This document shows positions 7,089 to 14,005 of a DNA stretch of 64,000 nucleotides, one piece after another. Origin of the DNA: an uncultured Poribacteria bacterium (GTDB lineage: Bacteria > Poribacteria > WGA-4E > WGA-3G); the NCBI GenBank assembly GCA_958295855.1, contig OY282383.1:2150481-2214480 (forward strand), written 5' to 3'. The position numbers and the translations under genes were made by a program. The notes beneath the pieces are model-generated. The model did not search any database, was not told where the DNA came from, and was given only the letters and a program-made list of their open reading frames with translations. Numbering within the stretch: position 1 is the first letter of the stretch; every line of letters begins with the position of its first letter.

Positions 7089-8741
7089 ATGCCAAATAAA
7101 AATGTTACAGGGCCGTTGTGTGGGCTTCTTGCATTAATTTTTGGTTTTGTTTCAGTGGCCAGCTTGCTCCTTGGCGTGAGGCTCGCCTTTTGGATCTGCC
7201 TGCTCCTCTGTCTCACGACGTTGGTTGTTTTTGCACGCCTGCGCTTTACAGAGTTCGTTAACTTTTTTACCAGTCGCCAAGCCCGCTACGGAGCGAACGT
7301 TGCACTGAGTCTCGTTGGAGTTATCGGCATCGCGGTTTTCGTCAACGCTATTGTCGCACAGCGGTTCGATAAAAGGGCAGATTTAACGAGAGAGCAACTG
7401 TATACCCTCTCGGAACAAACCCGAAAAATTCTCAAATCCCTCACCATCGAGATTCGGGTCACTACATTTTTAAGCGAAAATATCCCCACAGCAGACAGGC
7501 AACGCACCAAAGAGATGTTAGAACTGTATCAGCGAGAAACCGAATTCTTAACCGTCTTCCATGCAAATCCTCAGATTGACATCCAACTCGTCGAAAAGTA
7601 TAATATTCTCAGAGATGGAACAATAATTTTTGAGACTAAGGATAATACCCCTGCAAAGCAGGGGCAAATACAACAAGAGCGACGCGAAAAGGTCACCACC
7701 CTTGAAGAGCAGAAATTTACGAGTGCCATTCTCAAACTTATCCGAAACGAAACAAAGAAGATTTACTTTCTCGTTGGACATGAAGAACATGATGTTGACG
7801 ACTTCACCCCTACAGGGTATAGTGAAGTGAAAACGGAACTAGAAAATCAGAATTACGCTGCAGTCTCTCTCTCACTTCTGACACAACCGGCGGTGCCAGC
7901 AGATTGTGAGGTACTTGTCATTGCGGGCCCAAAAAACGCTTTGACTCGCCATGAAATCGGATTGGTATCAAAATACCTCCACGGGGAGGGCGGGCACCAG
8001 AACGGCAAACTGCTCCTGTTGCTCGATCCATCGATAGTAGCAGGCACACCCCGTGTGCCGAAGCCATTAGAAGATGTCAATAACGGCCTCGTTCAACTTA
8101 TGAAAAAATGGGGAATAGCCATAGGAAACGACGTGGTAGTCGACAGGGCGAATTTTCTTTTCGAGTTGGGCCCCACTGCCCCTTTTCCAGGCTTTGAACC
8201 GCACAACATCACCCGTTTTGCTATGCAAGCGTTAATCCCTTTCCCGGTTACCCGCTCTGTTGCACCGCGAGAAGATCGGAAAACTACGCTCAGTGTGAAA
8301 CCGCTCGCGAAAACTATTAGCCCAACAGGTGTGAGTTGGGGTGAAACTCAGCGTGAAGCCGATGGAACTTTCAATACTGATTCCTATACTCCCGGAGTAG
8401 ATACGCCGGGCCCCGTGTCCATCGCAGTTGCAGCTGAGCAGAAAGCAGAAACCCAATTGACGAAAACCCGAATCGTGGTTTTCGGGGATTCAGACTTTGC
8501 AACGAACTACTTTTTCCGACAGGCAAATCGCGACCTCTTTTTAGCCACAATCAATTGGCTCACATTAGAGGAAGACCTCATCGCTATCCGCCCAATCGAT
8601 TTGCGCCAACAAGCCTTGCGCCAGATGGCCGTCCAAGACATGCGTCTCGTGCAGACAACCTCTGTCTTTCTTATCCCTTTAATCGTGTTTATTGCTGGGC
8701 TAGTTGTCTGGTGGCATCGCCGCGAAGGAGGGAGCGCGTGA
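7089..8741 (+). CDS. GldG-like ABC transporter auxiliary protein carrying in-frame repeats
   Basis: 550 residues: two membrane segments near the N-terminus, a large extracytoplasmic domain beginning at LTREQLYTLSEQT, and a C-terminal membrane anchor before WWHRREGG. This is the GldG/ABC-type uncharacterized transport domain seen beside GldF permeases. Four nucleotide repeats are translated in frame: KDNTPAKQGQIQ (residues 184-195), the G-rich element near residues 298-303, VAGTPRVPKP (317-326) and AETQLTKTR (453-461). All four also occur elsewhere in the window. The gene starts 3 bases after gldF and overlaps the next gene by 4 bases (GTGA), so the three genes form an operon. Confidence 0.8.
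   Translation: MPNKNVTGPLCGLLALIFGFVSVASLLLGVRLAFWICLLLCLTTLVVFARLRFTEFVNFFTSRQARYGANVALSLVGVIGIAVFVNAIVAQRFDKRADLTREQLYTLSEQTRKILKSLTIEIRVTTFLSENIPTADRQRTKEMLELYQRETEFLTVFHANPQIDIQLVEKYNILRDGTIIFETKDNTPAKQGQIQQERREKVTTLEEQKFTSAILKLIRNETKKIYFLVGHEEHDVDDFTPTGYSEVKTELENQNYAAVSLSLLTQPAVPADCEVLVIAGPKNALTRHEIGLVSKYLHGEGGHQNGKLLLLLDPSIVAGTPRVPKPLEDVNNGLVQLMKKWGIAIGNDVVVDRANFLFELGPTAPFPGFEPHNITRFAMQALIPFPVTRSVAPREDRKTTLSVKPLAKTISPTGVSWGETQREADGTFNTDSYTPGVDTPGPVSIAVAAEQKAETQLTKTRIVVFGDSDFATNYFFRQANRDLFLATINWLTLEEDLIAIRPIDLRQQALRQMAVQDMRLVQTTSVFLIPLIVFIAGLVVWWHRREGGSA
7638..7673 (+). repeat. In-frame CCCCTGCAAAGCAGGGG element
   Basis: The core palindrome is at 7648-7664 with GATAATA before and CAAATAC after. 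It encodes KDNTPAKQGQIQ within the GldG-like protein. Confidence 0.9.
7978..7995 (+). repeat. G-rich GGGGAGGGCGGGC element in GldG-like gene
   Basis: GGGGAGGGCGGGC is read as GEGG. It is one of five copies in this gene and the next (7978, 9161, 9539, 9880, 10077), which are read in three different frames. Confidence 0.75.
8037..8066 (+). repeat. In-frame GTAGCAGGCACACC palindrome
   Basis: GGCACAC-CCCG-TGTGCC at 8043-8059 encodes part of VAGTPRVPKP. It is nearly identical to the intergenic copy at 5225-5253. Confidence 0.9.
8445..8471 (+). repeat. In-frame GCAGAAACCCAATTGACGAA element
   Basis: It encodes AETQLTKTR. A copy with the same first 22 bases lies at 10923-10947, just before the glycosyltransferase start codon. 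Confidence 0.85.
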
Positions 8742-10759
8742 ACTTCCGAACAACCTTTATCATTCTCCTCGTGTTAGCAAGCATTGCAGGCGCTTATGTG
8801 CTGTTTTTTGAGGAACCTGCAGATAAGGCATCAGTGAACGAAAAGCCGCCCATCCATCAGGTATACGCCCTGGCAAAGGAAAACATTCAACAGGTGCGTC
8901 TCTCGTATAAGGCTAATACCCTTGCAAAGCAGGGGCAAATACAAGCAGATGAAGCCTATCAAGCGTTGACACTCGTAAAAGATGCAGAAGGCAACTGGCA
9001 GTTAACAACACCGTTTCATGCACATGCAGACAGCGCGAAAGTCAACGAAATGTTAGAAGACTTCGTCAACAAACGCGTCAAGCAAACGCTTGAAGTCGTT
9101 GAGTTAGCACAGTACGGGCTGGATACACCTAGCATAGAGATTACGCTCTCGACAGACTCAGGAACAGGGAGGGCGGGCCAAAAAACCTTCCACATCGGTA
9201 AAAAGGCGATTAACTATTCCGTCTATGCCAAAGAGAAATCGGAAGCGCACATCTTCCTCATCGAATCCAGCACACTTGATGATCTGACTAAATCACCAAC
9301 CGATCTCCGTGACCGCGCTGTTATTAAGTTTACCCCAGAGGCAGTGTCTGAAATCCAACTTCAGAAGACTGGAGCGGCAGGCCTTGTGCCTGCCATCCGA
9401 TGTGAAAAATCAGGAAATACATGGACAATGACACACCCACTTTCTGTGAAGGCAGATACACAAGAGATTGAAAGCCTCCTTTCACAATTGAGTGCACTGC
9501 GTGTATCAACTTTTGAGTCAGACAGTGCAGATGCAACAGGAACGGGGATGGCGGGCATGTTAGAGAAATACGGCTTAGAGCCTCCACGCATCCAGTTCAC
9601 ACTCACAGATGGACATCAAGCACACACACTGAATATCGGCTCGAAAGTAGCAGGCACACCCCGTGGGTTTCCGAAGCCACCGGATACTGGACGCGTTTAT
9701 GTGAAATCCGCACAGCATAAGGATAATACCCCTGAAAAGCAGGGGCAAATACAACAAGGGGCAGTCTACACCGTTACCGATGCTATCTATACACTTCTCA
9801 ATAAATCCGTTTTTGACTTGCGCGATAAACGGATACTTGACTTTCAACGCACCGATACAACTCGCTTTGAAATTCAACAGGAACGGGGAGGGCGGGCAGA
9901 AAAAGTTGTTTGCACCAAGCGTCTGGATGGCACGTGGGAATTGCAACAATATAATAATGCCAAAGTAGCAGGCACACCCCGTGGGTTTCCGAAGCAAAAA
10001 CTGAAGGCAGACCCGACAGCCGTCGATGACTTGCTGTTCGGTGCGGATTCACTTGAAGCGGTTGCCTTTGTCACGGAGAACAGGGAGGGCGGGCCTGATT
10101 CTGCCAAAATCCTTGCACAATATGGATTAGAACCCCCGGCAATTCAGGTAGCGTTCACACAACGCGGCGAAGAAAAACCGGCAGTGCTGCACATCGGAAA
10201 CTATTACAAGAACGACACCGTCTACGTTAAAGCCAGCGGTGGTAGGAGCGATCTCCGAATCGCGATTGTTAAACGCGACCTCATCGACAAGATTGCAACA
10301 GGCACCGCATGGTTACGAGATAAACAGGTGCTCAACTTCAGCATTGACGACGCAATCCGGCTCACTTTACTGGATGGCGACGTTGTAATCACATGTCAAC
10401 GCCCCTTTGGAACGAACTGGCGGCTCATCGCGCCGGTGAAAGAGGATGCTAACAATGCAGAAGTGAACGCTATCATTTACGAACTTGATGATTTGAAGGT
10501 TGACGCGTTTGTACCCAAAGTAGCAGGCACACCCCGTGTGCCGAAGCCATTTGCTACAACGGGGCTCAACTTGCCAATTATGCAACTTACCGTCGAATTG
10601 CGAAATCAGAAGGTATATACTTTGCAAGTTGGCAAGACAGACTCGGCAGGGCGTTTCTACGCACGGCTTCAGCATGAACCCAATTTAATTTTTCTGCTGA
10701 ATGCAGAAATCATTCCAAAACTTAAAACAACACTCGCGCACCTTCGTACCCCAGAGTAG
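8738..10759 (+). CDS. DUF4340 protein of GldFG cluster, riddled with in-frame repeats
   Basis: 673 residues from GTG 8738, chosen because AAGGAGGGAG precedes it and it overlaps the previous stop. An N-terminal membrane anchor (IILLVLASIAGAYVLFF) is followed by repeated DUF4340 modules, recognisable as W-x-L/M-x-x-P lines, YGLEPP segments and LRDK lines (near residues 85, 130, 285, 455 and 560). DUF4340 proteins accompany GldF/GldG in exporters; the molecular role is unknown. Six palindromic elements are translated: residues 58-69, 213-221, 303-314, 328-339, 409-420 and 594-604. Four G-rich 18-mers add to this. Most lie between the modules, where insertion is tolerated. Confidence 0.8.
   Translation: MNFRTTFIILLVLASIAGAYVLFFEEPADKASVNEKPPIHQVYALAKENIQQVRLSYKANTLAKQGQIQADEAYQALTLVKDAEGNWQLTTPFHAHADSAKVNEMLEDFVNKRVKQTLEVVELAQYGLDTPSIEITLSTDSGTGRAGQKTFHIGKKAINYSVYAKEKSEAHIFLIESSTLDDLTKSPTDLRDRAVIKFTPEAVSEIQLQKTGAAGLVPAIRCEKSGNTWTMTHPLSVKADTQEIESLLSQLSALRVSTFESDSADATGTGMAGMLEKYGLEPPRIQFTLTDGHQAHTLNIGSKVAGTPRGFPKPPDTGRVYVKSAQHKDNTPEKQGQIQQGAVYTVTDAIYTLLNKSVFDLRDKRILDFQRTDTTRFEIQQERGGRAEKVVCTKRLDGTWELQQYNNAKVAGTPRGFPKQKLKADPTAVDDLLFGADSLEAVAFVTENREGGPDSAKILAQYGLEPPAIQVAFTQRGEEKPAVLHIGNYYKNDTVYVKASGGRSDLRIAIVKRDLIDKIATGTAWLRDKQVLNFSIDDAIRLTLLDGDVVITCQRPFGTNWRLIAPVKEDANNAEVNAIIYELDDLKVDAFVPKVAGTPRVPKPFATTGLNLPIMQLTVELRNQKVYTLQVGKTDSAGRFYARLQHEPNLIFLLNAEIIPKLKTTLAHLRTPE
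8909..8944 (+). repeat. In-frame CCCTTGCAAAGCAGGGG element
   Basis: Encodes KANTLAKQGQIQ. One arm has a C-to-T change relative to the perfect palindrome. Confidence 0.85.
9161..9178 (+). repeat. G-rich element, frame 0
   Basis: GGAACAGGGAGGGCGGGC is read as GTGRAG. Sister copies at 9539-9556 (GTGMAG), 9880-9897 (read ERGGRA) and 10077-10094 (read ENREGG) use other codon phases. Confidence 0.75.
9374..9400 (+). repeat. In-frame GGCAGGCCTTGTGCCTGCC palindrome
   Basis: Encodes AAGLVPAIR. The intergenic relatives at 5357-5392 and 12270-12304, and the GTAGGGGTAGGCC series at 42.9-43.4 and 49.1-49.4 kb, share the CTTGTGCCT core. Confidence 0.8.
9644..9679 (+). repeat. In-frame GTAGCAGGCACACC element, long form
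   Basis: Encodes KVAGTPRGFPKP. The right arm reads GTGGGTTTCC instead of GTGTGCC, a net gain of three bases that keeps the frame. Confidence 0.85.
9719..9754 (+). repeat. In-frame CCCCTGAAAAGCAGGGG element
   Basis: Encodes KDNTPEKQGQIQ, 39 bases after the previous element of a different family. Confidence 0.85.
9962..9997 (+). repeat. In-frame GTAGCAGGCACACC element, long form, second copy
   Basis: Encodes KVAGTPRGFPKQ. It is almost identical in DNA to the copy at 9644-9679. Confidence 0.85.
10517..10549 (+). repeat. In-frame GTAGCAGGCACACC element, short form
   Basis: Encodes KVAGTPRVPKP, with the perfect GGCACAC/TGTGCC palindrome as at 8037-8066. Confidence 0.85.
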
Positions 10760-10848
10760 CGGTAGTGCCTTGTGCCTACCCTTCCTCGCGTTATAATTGT
10801 CATGACAAAATGAAGAAGCCAGCATGATTGCACCATGCCGGTCCTCTT

Positions 10849-10950
10849 TTCATAAGAAACCCGATTTTGACACAGGTATACTTCCCCGCAAAGCGGGGTA
10901 ATATACAATTGGGAAAAATCGGAGCAGAAACCCAATTGACGAAAATACGA
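10849..10950 (+). repeat. Nested palindrome upstream of glycosyltransferase
   Basis: CCGATTTTGACAC and GGGAAAAATCGG flank CCCCGCAAAGCGGGG (10884-10898), giving the same architecture as 5278-5352. The GCAGAAACCCAATTGACGAA element then runs to just before ATG 10954. Confidence 0.85.
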
Positions 10951-10953
10951 AAA

Positions 10954-12171
10954 ATGCACACTTATGTTATTGCAACCGCCTATTTTTTCCTTGTTGTCGA
11001 ACTGCTAATGCTTAGCCAATCCTTTTTCTATGCACGTCGCGAACGGAAAGCGGCGAGGCCGGCTTACACGCCAAAGACAGCTATTATCGCGCCACATTAC
11101 GGATGGGACAACAACACTGCAGAACATGTTAAAGGGCTCCTCCGGCAAGTTTACACAGGCGAGCATGAAATCTTCTTTGTGACACACCAAAAAGCGGATT
11201 CAGGGTACGACATCTCCTATCCACACCTGCTTGAAATTGCCAAAGCGCATCCAAATGCCCATGTGCTGTTAGCGCCGAACATTGTTGACAACAACCTCCC
11301 ACGTTCGCAAAAGGTGCAGAACCTCATGAGCGTAATAGAAATCCTACCTGATGACATTGAAGTCATCGCATTTGTGGATGCAGACGTGGCTATCCGGGAA
11401 GATTGGCTAACGCTCCTTGTGGCACCGCTTCAAGATAAAAACATAGGTGCAACTGTCGGCGGACGTTTCTATTTCCCACAAACGTGGAACTTCGCATCGC
11501 TTGTGGAAGCCATCTGGGTAAACTTTCAGATGGGATTACAGGGCGACCATCCGTTCTCAATGGTGTGGGGCGGTTCTAACGCCTTCCGGCGCGAGCTGCT
11601 TGAGAAAGCACAAATTCTCCAACGATGGGAGCATGCAACGATTGAAGATCTCAATACCACTCGTGCTGTCAGAGACGTTAAGCGCAAGGTGCATTTTGTC
11701 CCAGATTGTGTGGCGATTACGCACACTGCCAATCGCACATGGAAACAGATATTTGAATTTACAAATCGCCAGATGATTATGACGTTCCACATGGGGCTTT
11801 GGTGGCAGTGGTTCGGCAGCCTGATTATATTTCTGCCGAAAGCACTGCTGGTGTTTGGGGCCATCCCGTTTCTATTTCACCGGCAAGGGCTGCTACCGAT
11901 TGTTTTCATCCCCTTCTTGGAGGCACTGAGCTATCGACTCTTCTGTTCAAACTTACCCCGTTGGGTTAGGGACATGCCAAAGATGCCGGACACGATTCGC
12001 ATCAGCTCCTACGCCACACCATTTTCCATGTTTCTCGTAGGCATCAACGCCCTGTATGCTATATTTCAACGCAAGATCGTTTGGGGCGGTGTCCGATATG
12101 CAATCCTTTCCGCCACAAAGTGTAGGGTTTTAGGGCCGGTAAAGCGAAAATCTAGGCAGGGCTCGTCGTAG
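10954..12171 (+). CDS. Family 2 glycosyltransferase, membrane-anchored
   Basis: 405 residues from ATG 10954; the open frame further upstream is repeat sequence. The order is an N-terminal membrane helix, a GT-A fold with IAFVDADVAI (DxD metal site), FSMVWGGSNAFRRE, IEDLNTT (catalytic acidic residue), and FEFTNRQMIM where Q-x-x-R-W is usual, then C-terminal membrane segments. This is the layout of ceramide-glucosyltransferase-like and HpnI-like enzymes that glycosylate lipids at the membrane. The acceptor is unknown. The start has no strong Shine-Dalgarno. The stop codon lies inside a palindrome (12170-12187), so the C-terminus may also have been changed by a repeat. Confidence 0.75.
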   Translation: MHTYVIATAYFFLVVELLMLSQSFFYARRERKAARPAYTPKTAIIAPHYGWDNNTAEHVKGLLRQVYTGEHEIFFVTHQKADSGYDISYPHLLEIAKAHPNAHVLLAPNIVDNNLPRSQKVQNLMSVIEILPDDIEVIAFVDADVAIREDWLTLLVAPLQDKNIGATVGGRFYFPQTWNFASLVEAIWVNFQMGLQGDHPFSMVWGGSNAFRRELLEKAQILQRWEHATIEDLNTTRAVRDVKRKVHFVPDCVAITHTANRTWKQIFEFTNRQMIMTFHMGLWWQWFGSLIIFLPKALLVFGAIPFLFHRQGLLPIVFIPFLEALSYRLFCSNLPRWVRDMPKMPDTIRISSYATPFSMFLVGINALYAIFQRKIVWGGVRYAILSATKCRVLGPVKRKSRQGSS

Positions 12172-12306
12172 CACAATTCATTGTGCTGTGGGCGGCACAA
12201 TAAATTGTGCTACAGGGTATTAGCGCCTGCAAAGCAGGGGTAACATACCATTACCAACCTGCAATGTTGTAGTGGCCGGTCTTGTGCCTGCCTGCGCACA
12301 ATAGGG
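12170..12306 (+). repeat. Paired AGCACAAT palindromes and two further repeat families
   Basis: AGCACAAT-TC-ATTGTGCT (12170-12187) and GCACAAT-AA-ATTGTGC (12195-12210) are two perfect palindromes that can also pair with each other. GCCTGCAAAGCAGGGG (about 12225-12240) and GGCCGGTCTTGTGCCTGCC (about 12274) follow. The region separates two converging genes. Confidence 0.8.
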
Positions 12307-12320
12307 CTTGTAGCGGCACT

Positions 12321-13157
12321 TCACATCAGGTTTATACCGGCTTTAGATGCCTTTGCAATCAGGTAACTGACGAACCCCGAACATGCCACTAACATAAAAA
12401 CGGCATCCTCCACATCAGGATTTGCAGCATCCAAGAGCGGGGAGTGGATACTTCCATCATCAGACGTATAGCCGTAGAGTTTTTTAAACGCCGCTTTCAA
12501 CTGACGAGGCATCTTAAGTTGACGGTTTTCAGCCGAGAGTTTTTTGAAGGTTTCATCCAAGTTGGCTTTCGGTGCATCCACAATTTCTATGCAGATAGCT
12601 TCAACAGCCTTTATTGACATTCGGATAACCATTTCATAATCCGGTGCCTGTTTTTCCGCCAATAGGTGAAAAGCAGTCTCTAAATGTCGCTGTGCAATTT
12701 TCGAGTTTTCGGTCCCTATTTCATTCAGTGCGGTTTCTATTGCTAACATATCGGTTTTCGAGTGGATAGGCACAATTTTCCCCTTTAAAAAGCGGTAAGT
12801 TGACGCGTGTTCGGCGAAAACTTCATTACATCGTTCGACGAACCAAGCCGATGGAATGAGCGTATACGTATACTCAAGCATATTGTAGACATCATACCAT
12901 TCACAACTAAAGAAGTACCGTTTGATGGCTTGCACATCACCCCCTTTCGTGCCCGCGGTGGCACTACTTTTAGAAGGTTTTAGAAAGGCGCGGAGGTGCG
13001 ACAAGATTTGGAAAACAAACTTGATGTCGCCAAGGAGCTTGTGTACCTCATCTATGGAAAGCGTCAGTATATTCCAAAGCGCGCGCCTGAACCCGTCGCT
13101 CATATTACCATTTTGAACGCGCTGTTGCACAAAGTTTTGTCGTGAAGAAAATCTCAT
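12321..13157 (-). CDS. AbiJ-like abortive-infection protein (AbiJ_NTD4 type)
   Basis: 278 residues. The N-terminus FSSRQNFVQQR...MSDGFRRALWNIL matches the AbiJ_NTD4 pattern (F-S-x-R ... LRN-LWN). The C-terminal region LYGYTSDDGSIHSPLL ... AVFMLVACSGFVSYLI matches the HEPN-related domain of the same proteins, although the usual R-H is S-I-H-S here. Proteins of this type are candidate phage-defence effectors that act as RNases. AGGAGG precedes the start, and a perfect consensus promoter lies 65 bases upstream. There is no obvious partner gene; msrB is divergent. Confidence 0.65.
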   Translation of the reverse strand: MRFSSRQNFVQQRVQNGNMSDGFRRALWNILTLSIDEVHKLLGDIKFVFQILSHLRAFLKPSKSSATAGTKGGDVQAIKRYFFSCEWYDVYNMLEYTYTLIPSAWFVERCNEVFAEHASTYRFLKGKIVPIHSKTDMLAIETALNEIGTENSKIAQRHLETAFHLLAEKQAPDYEMVIRMSIKAVEAICIEIVDAPKANLDETFKKLSAENRQLKMPRQLKAAFKKLYGYTSDDGSIHSPLLDAANPDVEDAVFMLVACSGFVSYLIAKASKAGINLM

Positions 13158-13221
13158 TTTTCGCCTCCTGTTATCAGTTTTTAGTGTAATTTTTACGTGA
13201 ATCGTTCACTTTATTCCTTTA

Positions 13222-13250
13222 ATTATAGTTAATAACTATAGATATGTCAA
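13222..13250 (-). promoter_or_regulatory. Perfect consensus sigma70 promoter for AbiJ-like gene
   Basis: On the minus strand TTGACA (13250-13245), a 17-base spacer and TATAAT (13227-13222) match consensus exactly. The start codon is at 13157. Confidence 0.85.
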
Positions 13251-13563
13251 GTAAAAAAAACAAGCGTATCAGAAGCATACCGTTTTCGGTTTTCTCTGGG
13301 GTTATCTCGGAGATCGTGCCTCCGGGAGAACTAAATTCCCCTACCGCTAAAAAAACATGCTTGCTTTTTATTCCAAAATGTGGCATAGTATTCATGCACG
13401 AAAAAATAGGTAACCGCCTGTGCTACAATACCAACGGTGCGTTGCAAAACAGAGAGCCTGCAAGCTACGCCCCATGTTTCAATATGGTAAACCTACAAAC
13501 GACACCTTACGTCTTAACAGGGAGTAGCAACCTACACCCTTAATGCCACCGGAGGAGGGAAAA
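13251..13563. other. Intergenic region without supported gene
   Basis: A 99-codon frame on the plus strand (13244-13543) overlaps the opposite promoter, has no ribosome binding site and no recognisable domain. AGCCTGCAAGCTACGCCCC near 13453 is a small palindrome whose relative is near 25783. GGAGGAGGG at 13549 belongs to msrB. Confidence 0.5.
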
Positions 13564-13977
13564 ATGGGTACAGAGAAAGTGATTAAATCGGATGAAGAGT
13601 GGAAACAACAACTCACACCTGAAGAATTTAAGGTAACTCGGAAGAAAGGAACAGAACGCGCTTTTACAGGGGAATACCACGATTGCAAAGTGCAGGGCAT
13701 CTATCACTGTATCTGTTGCAGAATCCCCCTGTTTAGTTCAGAAGCCAAATACGATTCCGGCACCGGGTGGCCCAGCTTTTGGGAGTCTGTCTCCCCCGAA
13801 TGTATTAAGACGAAATCAGATTTCGGTATCTTTTTCATGCCCCGTACCGAAGTCGTCTGTAGCCGTTGTGAAGCACATCTAGGACATGTTTTTAACGACG
13901 GCCCGCCGCCAACAGGTAAACGTTACTGCCTGAATTCGGCAGCACTCACACTTGTTAAGGCGGAAGATAATTCCTAA
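13564..13977 (+). CDS. msrB: Peptide-methionine (R)-S-oxide reductase MsrB
   Basis: 137 residues from ATG 13564, preceded by GGAGGAGGG; the frame upstream is not translated. Conserved features are CICC and CSRC, which bind zinc, [25 protein letters not shown] and the catalytic Cys in RYCLNSAAL. The enzyme reduces methionine-R-sulfoxide in proteins using thioredoxin. The radical SAM gene begins 28 bases downstream and may be cotranscribed. Confidence 0.95.
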   Translation: MGTEKVIKSDEEWKQQLTPEEFKVTRKKGTERAFTGEYHDCKVQGIYHCICCRIPLFSSEAKYDSGTGWPSFWESVSPECIKTKSDFGIFFMPRTEVVCSRCEAHLGHVFNDGPPPTGKRYCLNSAALTLVKAEDNS

Positions 13978-14005
13978 CCGATAACTATTATAGAAAGGAG
14001 AATTG

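Noticed and set aside
13244..13543. 99-codon plus-strand frame before msrB
   Set aside because: It begins inside the perfect promoter of the opposite gene, lacks a binding site and contains a repeat palindrome.
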